Notes: generated from the letters alone by a model not told the origin. 64,000 nt of DNA from Deltaproteobacteria bacterium (GCA_031279515.1 JAITII010000100.1:1-64000); one strand, 5' to 3'. Shown: positions 54,082-62,937, counted from the first letter of the stretch. Numbers and translations are program-made.

Positions 54082-55579
54082 CCTTTAAGGCTCCTTCCAA
54101 TTCTTCCTGGTCTTGGCTTTGTGCCGAAGCCTCCTCTACTAGAGACTCTTTTACAGGGCACATGGTATCCCCCATGAGACCGGCATAAGGGGTGCGCAAC
54201 TCGAACTCCTTTCTCTTGCCGTCGTTCCAGCGAGCTACTGGTCTCAGGTACCCAACTACCCGGGAGTAGACATCCGTCTCTTTATGGCAGTAGGGGCAGA
54301 TGGGCTCTTCTCCTGGCAAATAGCCGTGGTCCTGGCAAATGGAGAAGGTGGGGGTGATGGTAAAGTAGGGGATCTTGAAGTTGGCAGTTATCTTGCGTAC
54401 CAGATCCCGCACCAGAGTATAGTCTTTTATCTCCTCTCCCAAAAAGGAGTGCAGCACCGTCCCGCCGGTATAGGAAGCCTGAAGGTCGTCCTGGTGGCTT
54501 AAGACTTCAAATAGATCGTCCGAATAGTTCACCGGCAGATGGGTGGAGTTGGTATAGAAAGGCGTAAAGGGATCGGGGCCCTTATGGTCTTGCGCCCTGC
54601 CGGAGGCGAAGATCATGTCCGGATAGAGCCGGTGGTCCAGACGCGCCAGGCGATAGGAGCAGCCCTCGGCCGGGGTGGCCTCCAGGTTGTAAAGGCTTCC
54701 GGTCTCTTCCTGGATAGAAGCTATCCGCTCCCGCAAATGATCCAGGATCCGGAGGGCAAAGGCCTGACCCTTGGAGGTGGCTATACTTTCACCATAGAGG
54801 TTTAAGCAGGCCTCATTGGCCCCCAAGACCCCAATGGTGGAGAAATGGTTGTCCCAGTAGTGCCCGGAGCACTCTTTGACAGCCCTCAGGTAATAGCGGG
54901 TGTAAGGATACAGCCCGCCCTCGGTGAAGCGCTCCAACTCTTTGCGCTTGATGACGAGGCTGTCCCTTGCTAGATCAACCAAACGATCCATGAGATCCAT
55001 GAACTCGTCCTCATTTTGGGCTTGGTAGCCCAGACGAGGCAGGTTCAGGGTCACAACCCCCACGGAACCTGTTAAGGGATTGGCGCCAAAGAGGCCTCCG
55101 CCTCTTTTCTCCAGGTGAAGAGAGCCTCTTTCCTTTAGGACCCGATTGTCCAGCCTTAGGCGGCAGCACATGGAGCGGGCATCTTCCGGGTCCATGTCCG
55201 AGTTCACGAAGTTGGAGAAATAGGGGATGCCATAGTGGCCGGTCATCCGCCAGACGGGTCCCAGGTTGGGATCGTCCCAGTTGAAATCCTTGGATATATT
55301 ATAGGTAGGGATAGGAAATGTAAAGACGCGTTGCCTATTGTCGCCGGCCATCATGACCTCGGCAAAGGCCTGGTTTAAGATGTTCATCTCCCTTTGGTAG
55401 TCGCCGTAGACGCTATCCTGTTTTTCTCCCCCGATGATGACAGGGGAGTTGCGGTAGAAACTGGGAGGGGACAGGTCCATGGTGATATTGGTAAAAGGGG
55501 TCTGGAAACCCACTCTGGTGGGGATATTGATGTTAAAGATGAACTCCTGGAGGGCCTGGCGGACCTCCTTAAAGGTCAT
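54044..55579 (-). CDS. nrdD: Class III ribonucleotide reductase NrdD, C-terminal part after in-frame TAG
   Basis: The 511 residues from ATG 55579 hold most of the catalytic barrel, a zinc site (CQDHG, then CPYC) and the glycyl-radical loop RVVGYLRPVARWNDGK near the C-terminus. In the same frame the reading continues upstream through AVSNFDTLLAPFIR to a TAG at 55633-55631 and then into the N-terminal part. The ATG at 55579 lies within a conserved block, so it is not the natural start. With the TAG read through, the protein would be 757 residues, a normal NrdD length. Confidence 0.9.
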   Translation of the reverse strand: MTFKEVRQALQEFIFNINIPTRVGFQTPFTNITMDLSPPSFYRNSPVIIGGEKQDSVYGDYQREMNILNQAFAEVMMAGDNRQRVFTFPIPTYNISKDFNWDDPNLGPVWRMTGHYGIPYFSNFVNSDMDPEDARSMCCRLRLDNRVLKERGSLHLEKRGGGLFGANPLTGSVGVVTLNLPRLGYQAQNEDEFMDLMDRLVDLARDSLVIKRKELERFTEGGLYPYTRYYLRAVKECSGHYWDNHFSTIGVLGANEACLNLYGESIATSKGQAFALRILDHLRERIASIQEETGSLYNLEATPAEGCSYRLARLDHRLYPDMIFASGRAQDHKGPDPFTPFYTNSTHLPVNYSDDLFEVLSHQDDLQASYTGGTVLHSFLGEEIKDYTLVRDLVRKITANFKIPYFTITPTFSICQDHGYLPGEEPICPYCHKETDVYSRVVGYLRPVARWNDGKRKEFELRTPYAGLMGDTMCPVKESLVEEASAQSQDQEELEGALKVANWRPNKNINN

Positions 55580-55630
55580 GGAATCGGCCCTGATAAAAGG
55601 TGCCAGTAAGGTGTCGAAGTTGGAGACCGC

Positions 55631-56317
55631 CTAGGCCCCGGCTGCCTCCCCCTGGAGGGTGTAGAAAAAGTTCACGAGTTGGCCCAAGGCAGAGCGCAGG
55701 TGCCTAGGAGGTGCGCTTTCCACGTTACCAGAGATCCCCCTGAAACCCGACTCCAATAGGTCTTTGAGGTCCCAGCCCACGCAGTAGACGGATAAGAGGT
55801 TTAGGTCGTGGATGTGGAAGTCCCCTCTTTCATGGGCCTCTCTGATCTCGGGGGTATAGATGTTCTGGAGCCAGTAGCGTCCGGTGATGGCAGAGGCAAT
55901 GTAATTGTTTAGCCCCTGGAGGGAGAAGCCCATGTTGCTGTTTTCCCTCACCTTCCAGTCTATGTCCTTGAGGTAGGCGTCCATGAGCTCGGAGTGGCCC
56001 TGGCGGGCCAAGATCCTGTTGTGGGTCCTCTGCTCTCGGTAAAGGATATAGGCCTTGGTGGTCTTCAGGTAGCCTGACTCAAAGAGGACCTCTTCCACAA
56101 TGTCCTGTACCTTTTCCACATCAATGGTACTTTCCAATTGCAGTTTGGCAATTTTTTCAAGTACCAGCATAGACAGGGTGCCGGCAGTGACCTCTCCGAA
56201 CTGGCCAGTGGCCTGTCCGGCTTTCCAAATGGCCATCTTGATTTTGTCGCTTTCAAAGGGAGCGAAGCGTCCATCTCTTTTCTTGATTTGCGAAGCTGCC
56301 GTGAAGCGCTTATCCAT
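55631..56317 (-). CDS. nrdD: NrdD, N-terminal part ending at in-frame TAG
   Basis: The 228 residues contain an ATP-cone (about 10-100: IKKRDGRFAPFESDKIKMAI, allosteric nucleotide site) and the start of the reductase domain (FHIHDLNLLSVYCVGWDL). The frame ends in LQGEAAGA-TAG where relatives read GAQAFSNFDT, so a CAG glutamine codon appears to have become TAG. The remainder follows in the same frame. TAG is an ordinary stop in many neighbouring genes. Nonsense mutation, base-call error and natural suppression are the options. Confidence 0.9.
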   Translation of the reverse strand: MDKRFTAASQIKKRDGRFAPFESDKIKMAIWKAGQATGQFGEVTAGTLSMLVLEKIAKLQLESTIDVEKVQDIVEEVLFESGYLKTTKAYILYREQRTHNRILARQGHSELMDAYLKDIDWKVRENSNMGFSLQGLNNYIASAITGRYWLQNIYTPEIREAHERGDFHIHDLNLLSVYCVGWDLKDLLESGFRGISGNVESAPPRHLRSALGQLVNFFYTLQGEAAGA

Positions 56318-56654
56318 AATTTATCTCCCCCGAGGCTAGAGCCTGGTTAAAAAAAGAAAAAAAACCCTTGTCTGGTAATAGATATTGGCTAAAAAAAGAA
56401 AAGATCTCTCCTATGGCGGATAGATTCCGCTTTTAAAAAAGGACTTTCTTTTTAATTAAGGCCGTTTAAAGCTAAAAAACTTATATTTTTTTGTGAACTA
56501 AAACTACATAGCCATTTCTTATGAATTTTTTCATGCCTTTTCCAGAACTAAATGTTCTATGTAGTGATTAAACTATGGAAAAAAGACTAAATGGAAAAAC
56601 ATCGCCATAGGTCGCAGATATCCCGATATAGGCTCATCTTTTAAGCGAAGGCTT

Positions 56655-56752
56655 TTTGGACCAAATTTAACTGGTCCAAAGGGTGGTTAAACTAGTGATT
56701 AAACTAGTGGTTAAATTAGTGGTTAAATTAGCCAGGCCGCTATAGCGGCCTG
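56655..56752. repeat. Hairpin, four 12-bp repeats and palindrome in series
   Basis: TTTGGACCA/TGGTCCAAA hairpin at 56655-56680; four contiguous 12-bp units of the form GGTTAAAYTAGT at 56685-56732; then a perfect 20-bp palindrome centred on CCGCTATAGCGG at 56733-56752. The array is about 340-435 bases upstream of nrdD. Confidence 0.85.
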
Positions 56753-57457
56753 TGTGATGGTAGGGTCGGCTGGGGTGGTCAAAATCCTCCGGTCCGATTT
56801 AGGTCGGTTAAAAGTTTTGCTCTGGCCCTAGAGGAGTTTTTGCTCACCCGATTAAAATCACTTTTAATGATCTAAAGATACTCTCAAGTCCGGTGTGGAG
56901 TCAACACTTTTTAGAAAAAAAAACACAAAATCCAGTAAAGATAATCTGAGCATGGCTCTACAAGTAGATTTCCTATGAAAAAAAATTTTTGCCCTTGTAT
57001 TTACTAAATTTGTGGGAGTTGTTTTCTAAAGTCTATATTTTACGGCGGTTTTAAGTCCAGAGATCTGGGTTTTGGAAAAGAGCTCAAATTTTGAAAGTCC
57101 TCCCCTTTTTGCCCGGTTCTTGGGAAAATCTTAGAGTGATTAAAGCCCTTAAATCAGCTGAAAGCCTTATATTGCTTAAGGTTTAGGATGCTGAAGATAT
57201 TTCTCCTGGAAAGCTCTTTGAGACCCACTGGGGATACATACAAGAAGGCCTTGGCCAAAAAATAAATCATAGGAATAATTTTCCTTACCGTCCACTAGAT
57301 ATAGAGGGTACCACTAAATAGCTTTGGGAAATAGTCCACAAGATACGCGCATAAAAAAATTTTACCTTAAAATGCGGCTTAAAATGGATCAACAGGAAAT
57401 TGTTGGAGTAAAAAAATAACTCTACCAAGTACAATACACTATATCTAGTATTTAGGG

Positions 57458-57736
57458 TTTTAAACATCCTAAGTGTTTATTCAAGCCGGGTAAATGAAAG
57501 TTTTAAACAATTGCCTCTTTTAGGGAAAATGTTTAAAACTCCCCCCTTGGCATTAGATAAGCATGGTAAATACTAGGTTTTAGACTTTGGACGGGGCTTT
57601 AGAGTATGTTTAAAAAAAGGTAATTTTAAACATTTGAGGACACAATTTTTGCCCCCTTGTGTTTGGCTCTGTCCAATCTTGTTTAAAACTCTTTTAAAAG
57701 TTCTCTCTTTTTAGGTGATTTTTTTCTGTTTTAAAC
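57458..57736. repeat. Seven dispersed GTTTAAAA/TTTTAAAC motifs
   Basis: TTTTAAAC at 57458, 57501, 57624 and 57729, and its complement GTTTAAAA at 57531, 57608 and 57681. Spacing is irregular and both orientations occur. They precede the promoter of the 57976 gene. Confidence 0.6.
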
Positions 57737-57891
57737 AGCTGGGGGCACTATTTTTTTAAAAGTTTTTTGCCCCTAGAAAATGGAGTTTAGTGTAGCTTTA
57801 GCCCTGGGCCTTAAAGTAATTAGCCCCCAGGCTTAAAATCATTATTTTCGAGCTTTTCTTTTATAAAGAGTTCATTAGGGGTTTTTATTTC

Positions 57892-57918
57892 TTGACAGGT
57901 ACCAATTTTTAGTAAAAT
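57892..57918 (+). promoter_or_regulatory. Promoter candidate of the repeat-protein gene
   Basis: TTGACA at 57892-57897 and TAAAAT at 57913-57918 with a 15-base spacer, shorter than optimal. It lies about 60 bases upstream of the start codon at 57976. Confidence 0.45.
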
Positions 57919-57975
57919 GGAGATCGGGGAAATTTTTCTCTAAAATTTAAAATTAAAGGTTAAATAGGCTTTGGC

Positions 57976-58542
57976 ATGCGCCTCTACCCTGGTCTTGTGC
58001 TGGTGCTATCAAGCGTCTTTTGCGGCTTTTTAGGCGCCTTTTTCTATGGATTAATTTTTGACTCCCGGGCCTCTGCCCAAGCGCCCAACCCCAGCCAGAA
58101 CGCCTTAGTTACTGGCGAGATAAGGCTTGTGGATGAGACCGGACGCACCAGGCTCCTTATGACCCTGGTGCGGGGTAAACCCAGGTTCTTTATGTTGGAT
58201 GACAATGGGGAGTATCGTCTGGAAATGGGCTTGGGAGAACAAGGTGAGCCCCATATTTGGTTGAGGGATACCGACGGGGCCAGTAAGGTGCAGTTGGCCC
58301 TTTCTGGGAGGGGTATCCCCTCTATGGTCCTTCAAGATCAAAAAAACCGTCAGAGGATGCTCTTGGCTTTAAGTAGGGAAGGGGAGCCCACTTTTTTGTT
58401 GCGGGATGAAAATGGAGCCGATAGGGTAGCTATCTGGAGAGACGGTGATACCGAAGGTCTAGCCTTAGCAGATGAAAAAGGAAAACCAGTATTAACGCTA
58501 AGCGCTAAGGATAACCAAAAGGCTTCCCTGGATATATTTTAA
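57976..58542 (+). CDS. Exported protein of six 23-residue repeats
   Basis: The 188-residue protein has an N-terminal signal or anchor (LVLVLSSVFCGFLGAFFYGLIF, then ASAQA, a likely cleavage site at about 36) and then about six repeats of 23 residues. Each has the form (L/W/V)LxDxxGxxRLxLxLxxxGxPxF, seen for example in FMLDDNGEYRLEM and WLRDTDGASKVQL. The pattern predicts a regular beta structure, each repeat giving two or three strands. No enzyme motif is seen; a periplasmic scaffold or binding protein is possible. It is monocistronic. Confidence 0.75.
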   Translation: MRLYPGLVLVLSSVFCGFLGAFFYGLIFDSRASAQAPNPSQNALVTGEIRLVDETGRTRLLMTLVRGKPRFFMLDDNGEYRLEMGLGEQGEPHIWLRDTDGASKVQLALSGRGIPSMVLQDQKNRQRMLLALSREGEPTFLLRDENGADRVAIWRDGDTEGLALADEKGKPVLTLSAKDNQKASLDIF

Positions 58543-58677
58543 GGCTTTCTTTTTCTAGATCTGGCCTAAAAGCTACTACTATTATTCCAAGATATTAGGG
58601 GCATCTCTGGTTAGTAGCAATAAATGTGACTAGAAGGAGCTATTTAAGGAAACTAGAAAGAGCTATTTCAAGGGCTC

Positions 58678-59856
58678 TTACAAAAGGGCGCCTAGTAAGA
58701 GAAAAATATTATTTCCCACATACAAAAGCCTAACCAGATAGCCTGACTTATCCAAGGTGAGCCAGTCATCAGCCCGGCGAATCTTAAGGTAAGCGAAAAT
58801 ATGTATTGGCACTGTTAAGAGGGCCAAAAGGGCCCAGGCGGAAAGCTTTCCGCAGAGGTACAGTACCAGGATAAGGAGCCAGACTACTGGGTACCAGAGG
58901 AGATAGACGAGGGAGGCACCCTCTTTACCCAATACCCCGGCTAAGGTCTTCTTGCCTGCCAGCTCGTCTGTGACTATCTCAGGAAGGGACTGGAAATAAA
59001 GGATAGAGGCCACCATAAAGGAAAGGGGAAGGGCTATGGCCACCACGTCCTTCTGGAAGCTACCAGTTAAGGCCATAAAGGTGCCCACTACTATAATTAG
59101 TCCCATGTTCACAAAGACCATGAGCTCACCTAAGGCCCTATGGCCGTATTTAATGGGAGGGGCCACGTAGAAGAAACTGGAAAGTGCGGCAAAGAGGACT
59201 AGTGCCCAAAGGGCTATGGCGAGGGGATTTTTATAGACATTGATAATGATGATGGCTAGGACAAAGGCCGTCAAATAGCAAATTAAGATGCCCGTCAGAA
59301 TAGCCTTGACTGAGAGCTTACCCTCCTGGAGGACCCGGGAACCCCCTATGGTGCCCTGTTTGTCTATGCCTTCCCTGTATTCGAAAAAGTCATTGGCAAT
59401 GTTTGTGGCCAGATGCACCAGAAAACAGGCAATGAGGATCAAGATAAATTTTACTATGCTTACTTCCGGCCTAGAGGGGGAATTCCAGGCTAGGATGAAC
59501 CCAAGGCCACAAGGAAAAAGTGTTGCTACAAAAAATGCCGGCCTGGAGGCCTGGACCCAAGGGAGCAGGTAATGCTGGTAATAGCCTATAAGTTTTTCCC
59601 TATTACCTTCGGATGCTTTTTTCCCCCGGGAGGCCAGAGTTAAAGGATCGTTTTGGGTAGGGCTTATCTTTTGCTTTAAGGGGGCACTTATTAGCTTGGA
59701 GTCTCTTTCTAAAACTGGCGCCTTTAGGTTCTTTTGGCCTTTGGGAGTTTCGGCTGCCTTTAAGGGAAGAGGTTTTACCAGGAAAGAGGTAGTTTTTTGA
59801 GGCTTATCATCTAGAGCCTTAAGGGGCGGGAAATCTTTAGGGTAGTTTTCTTCCAT
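58678..59856 (-). CDS. menA: MenA/UbiA-family prenyltransferase
   Basis: The 392-residue protein has a hydrophilic N-terminal extension of about 105 residues followed by a UbiA-type domain with eight or nine transmembrane helices. The first Asp-rich motif is NDFFEYREGIDK, the MenA form (NDxxD-like), and the second is near LPEIVTDELAGK. MenA joins a polyprenyl chain to 1,4-dihydroxy-2-naphthoate to make demethylmenaquinone. It lies downstream of dxs and ispA in the same direction, which supplies the prenyl donor. Other UbiA-family activities are possible. The extension is unusual. Confidence 0.82.
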   Translation of the reverse strand: MEENYPKDFPPLKALDDKPQKTTSFLVKPLPLKAAETPKGQKNLKAPVLERDSKLISAPLKQKISPTQNDPLTLASRGKKASEGNREKLIGYYQHYLLPWVQASRPAFFVATLFPCGLGFILAWNSPSRPEVSIVKFILILIACFLVHLATNIANDFFEYREGIDKQGTIGGSRVLQEGKLSVKAILTGILICYLTAFVLAIIIINVYKNPLAIALWALVLFAALSSFFYVAPPIKYGHRALGELMVFVNMGLIIVVGTFMALTGSFQKDVVAIALPLSFMVASILYFQSLPEIVTDELAGKKTLAGVLGKEGASLVYLLWYPVVWLLILVLYLCGKLSAWALLALLTVPIHIFAYLKIRRADDWLTLDKSGYLVRLLYVGNNIFLLLGALL

Positions 59857-59907
59857 CTGGTAATTCCTAATGCGCTTTTGGTCTAATAAATGATAGCGCT
59901 TATTTAA

Positions 59908-59940
59908 GGCCTTTAAAGGCCAAAAGGGCCTTTAAAGGCC
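59908..59940. repeat. Two copies of a 14-bp palindrome, 19-bp period
   Basis: GGCCTTTAAAGGCC at 59908-59921 and 59927-59940, between dxs and menA. Each copy is self-complementary and the two can also pair with each other, so the intercistronic mRNA can form alternative hairpins. Confidence 0.8.
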
Positions 59941-59974
59941 AAAGGGCGACTATCATTTTATAAGAGGGTTATTT

Positions 59975-62005
59975 TTAAGTTGGGGAAACTAATGCCAAGG
60001 CCCTAGCTAAGATCCCCTCGGAAGTCAGCCCCAGCTTTTGGCGCTGTTCTTTTTGGGAGGCGTGAAGGACGGGCTCTTCAGGTAGTCCCATGGAATCAAA
60101 GGCTAAAAGAGAGAGCCTTTTAGTGACTAAGAGCTGGGATACTGCCCCAGCTAAGCCCCCTATCAAGTTATTTTCTTCAATAGTTAAGACCCTTTTAGAT
60201 TTTTCTGCGTACTCTAAGATGAGCTCTTCGTCTAAGGGTTTTACGAAGCGCAAGTTTATCACAGCAGCTTCTATCCCCTTTTTGGATAGGGCCTCTGCTG
60301 CCTCAAAGGCGGGCCAGACGCTTTGACCTATGGCTATTATAGTAAGATCGCCTCCGTCTTTCATAAGTTCCCCCTTGCCGGGGGTTATTATCTGCTCCTG
60401 TGCCGGAGGTTTTTTACCAGTAACAGGGCCCCTGGGGTAACGGATAGCAGCAGGGCCTGGAAGAGTAATACCAAGCTTTAGCATGCTTAGCTGTTCATGC
60501 TCGTCTTTGGGGGCCATGACCACAAAGCCAGGCAGGAGTCTTAAATAGGAAAGATCCATACATCCGTGGTGTGTAGGACCGTCTTCTCCCACTAAGCCTG
60601 CCCGGTCCACGGCAAAGAATACTTTTAGCTTTTGCAGGGCAACATCGTGGTAGAGCTGGTCAAAGGACCTCTGGAGGAAGGTGGAGTAGATGGCCACCAC
60701 AGGACGAAAGCCGCTTACAGCCAGACCTGCGGCAAAGGTTACCGCATGTTGCTCGGCTATGCCCACGTCAAAGGCCCTTTCCGGATACAGGTGAAAGAAT
60801 TCCCCAAGCCCAGTGCCTTGGCTCATGGCAGCGGTTAAGGCAACTAGAAGGGGATTTTCTTTGGCTTCCTTCACCATAAAAGAACCAAAGACATCGGTAT
60901 AGGTAAGCTTGGGGGAAAATAGTTCCTTAGCTTGGCTCTCATTTGGGCTTTTGCCATCTGCCTTATCTATTACTAGAGGAGCTGAGGCTTCTTCTGGCTT
61001 TTTGTCGGGCAAGATTAAAGATTGCCGTTTTTCGGCTAAGGAGGGGAAGGGGTTTACCGGGTCTATTAAGAGCTCAGGGCCTTTGGGTTTTCCCAGGCCG
61101 TGGAATTTTAAGGGGTTATCTTCAGCCGGGGCATAGCCTTTACCTTTGGTGGTGAGGACATGCAAAAAGACAGGGCGCTCAAGGGGTTTTATATGCCTTA
61201 AGGCTTCAATTAAGGTCTTAAGGTCGTGCCCGTCTATGGGGCCTAGGTACTTGAAACCCCAGGCTGCCAGAAAGGAGCTGGGGGAGACCAAAAAGGCCTT
61301 TAGGGCTTCTTCGGCCCCCTGGAAGCGGCGAATAAGGCGGGTACCCTTTTGGGGCATGATCTTCTTTAGGATAGATTTCACCTTTTCGCGCAAGGTAATG
61401 TGTTCCGGAGAAGTAAACTTTAAAGATAGGTACTGGCTGATGGCACCCACATTGGGGCTGATGGACATCCTATTGTCATTGAAGATGACTAGAAGGTTAT
61501 TATTGATGCCTCCGGCGTGGTTCATGGCCTCTAGGGCCATGCCGCCTGTTAAGGCACCATCTCCTATGATGGCTATGACCTTATGCTTTTCCCCTTTTAA
61601 ATCCCTGGCTACAGCCATACCCAGGGCTGCGGAGATGGAAGTGGAGCTGTGGCCTGTGTTAAAGGAATCGAAAGAGCTTTCCTCCCTCCTGGGAAAGCCG
61701 GCTATGCCGCCGGATTGTCTTAAGGCGGAAAAGCCTTTTAATCTTCCAGTTAGGATCTTGTGGGCATAGGCCTGGTGGCCTACGTCAAAGACAATTTTGT
61801 CAGAGGGGCTGTCAAAGACGTGGTGCAGAGCCACTATAATCTCTACGGCACCTAAGGATGAGGCAAGGTGCCCCCCATTGGTGGTAACAACATCTATTAT
61901 TACTTGGCGGATCTCAGAGGCCAAGAGATTAAGATCCTCTAAGGTAAGATCCTTTACGTCTTCCGGATAGATGTCTTTGTTTAGAAAAGTTAGCTCTCTG
62001 GACAT
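59975..62005 (-). CDS. dxs: 1-deoxy-D-xylulose-5-phosphate synthase
   Basis: The 676-residue thiamine-diphosphate enzyme condenses pyruvate and glyceraldehyde 3-phosphate, the first step of the MEP pathway. It has FDVGHQAYAHKILTGR, the TPP motif IGDGALTGGMALEAMNHAG, DGHD and the catalytic Glu in DVGIAEQHAV. An extra Pro/Lys/Glu-rich insert of about 40 residues at around 315-360 makes it longer than the usual 620-640. It starts 17 bases after ispA. Confidence 0.96.
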   Translation of the reverse strand: MSRELTFLNKDIYPEDVKDLTLEDLNLLASEIRQVIIDVVTTNGGHLASSLGAVEIIVALHHVFDSPSDKIVFDVGHQAYAHKILTGRLKGFSALRQSGGIAGFPRREESSFDSFNTGHSSTSISAALGMAVARDLKGEKHKVIAIIGDGALTGGMALEAMNHAGGINNNLLVIFNDNRMSISPNVGAISQYLSLKFTSPEHITLREKVKSILKKIMPQKGTRLIRRFQGAEEALKAFLVSPSSFLAAWGFKYLGPIDGHDLKTLIEALRHIKPLERPVFLHVLTTKGKGYAPAEDNPLKFHGLGKPKGPELLIDPVNPFPSLAEKRQSLILPDKKPEEASAPLVIDKADGKSPNESQAKELFSPKLTYTDVFGSFMVKEAKENPLLVALTAAMSQGTGLGEFFHLYPERAFDVGIAEQHAVTFAAGLAVSGFRPVVAIYSTFLQRSFDQLYHDVALQKLKVFFAVDRAGLVGEDGPTHHGCMDLSYLRLLPGFVVMAPKDEHEQLSMLKLGITLPGPAAIRYPRGPVTGKKPPAQEQIITPGKGELMKDGGDLTIIAIGQSVWPAFEAAEALSKKGIEAAVINLRFVKPLDEELILEYAEKSKRVLTIEENNLIGGLAGAVSQLLVTKRLSLLAFDSMGLPEEPVLHASQKEQRQKLGLTSEGILARALALVSPT

Positions 62006-62022
62006 GGGGCACCCAATTTAAG

Positions 62023-62937
62023 TCAAAAGAGGCGGTCAACAAGGGACAAAAGCGACCACTCTAACTGGGGGCAAATGTAGACGCTAGCTAGGAGAATGCT
62101 TTCCAAGATAAGTTTTTTGGCCATTCCATAGGCCTCATGGGGATCCATATGGTCCAAAATGGAGGCCTTGCCCCGTGAGGCATCGGTGCCCACTGCCTTG
62201 CCCATGAGCTTTGGATCGCCTTCATGGTTTAAGATGTCGTCTACTATTTGAAAGGCCATGCCCGCGGATTGGCCTATCTTATACATGTTTAAGAGGTCGC
62301 CATCTTCTGCCTCTGAGACTATGGAGCCCAGGCACAGTGATACGCGTATCAGGCAAGCGGTTTTACCTTCCACCATCAAGCTATAGTCCTCAAGTGGAGG
62401 ATGCTTGGTCTCATAGGCCAGGTCCAGGGCCTGGCCGCCCACCATGCCCAAGGGGCCAATGGCAGTGGCTAAGGTATTGATAGCTAAAAGGAGCTGGGCT
62501 GGGGAGATATTTTCCTGGGGTTCAGAGAGGATGGTAAAGGCCAGAGACTGCAAGGCGTCACCAGCTAAGATGGCAGTGCCCTCATCAAAGGCTATGTGGG
62601 AAGAGGGTACCCCTCTTCTTACACTATCATTGTCTAAAGCCGGAAGATCGTCGTGGATGAGAGAATAGGTATGGATTAGCTCCACAGCCAAAGCCGCATT
62701 CATGGCGTCTTCTTCACTACCTCCTGTGGCAAGGGCGGCAGACAGGGTCAAAAGGGGCCTTAGGCGCTTGCCCCCGCTTTTGACTGAGTACTCCATAGCG
62801 GTGAGTAACCTTACCTGATCCGGCGGCTTATCTTCTTTTAAGTCCTTAAATCTCCTTTCCAGCTCGCCATTTATTGCCTCTACCATCTTGTTGCGCCAGG
62901 AGAAAAAGGCCTTGTCACCGCGAAGGTTCAAAGTCAT
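62023..62937 (-). CDS. ispA: Polyprenyl diphosphate synthase (IspA-type)
   Basis: The 304-residue enzyme makes short-chain (C15-C20) prenyl diphosphates. It has GGKRLRPLL, the first Asp-rich motif in HDDLPALDND and the second in QIVDDILNHEGD, where the usual last Asp of DDxxD is Asn. The insert pattern (two residues in the first motif, LPALDND) is that of bacterial farnesyl/geranylgeranyl synthases. A second ATG 17 codons in is possible. It overlaps xseB by 23 bases, the usual xseB-ispA-dxs order. Confidence 0.94.
   Translation of the reverse strand: MTLNLRGDKAFFSWRNKMVEAINGELERRFKDLKEDKPPDQVRLLTAMEYSVKSGGKRLRPLLTLSAALATGGSEEDAMNAALAVELIHTYSLIHDDLPALDNDSVRRGVPSSHIAFDEGTAILAGDALQSLAFTILSEPQENISPAQLLLAINTLATAIGPLGMVGGQALDLAYETKHPPLEDYSLMVEGKTACLIRVSLCLGSIVSEAEDGDLLNMYKIGQSAGMAFQIVDDILNHEGDPKLMGKAVGTDASRGKASILDHMDPHEAYGMAKKLILESILLASVYICPQLEWSLLSLVDRLF

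Larger units (their letters stand above)
56318..57975. other. Longest spacer in the window, repeat-rich
   Basis: It has 1658 bases without a credible gene between divergent nrdD and the repeat-protein gene. It holds a hairpin, four 12-bp repeats and a 20-bp palindrome in a row (56655-56752), seven GTTTAAAA-type motifs (57458-57736) and a promoter candidate (57892-57918). No NrdR box or known riboswitch was recognised. Confidence 0.65.

Noticed and set aside
55631-55633. Genome-wide reassignment of TAG
   Set aside because: Many complete genes here end in TAG (for example murG, mraY, ftsW, cdsA, nrdG) at the expected length, so TAG works as a stop. A special case in nrdD remains possible.
57285-57467. 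60-codon minus-strand frame as a small gene
   Set aside because: Its composition is that of AT-rich spacer DNA, with no start signal.
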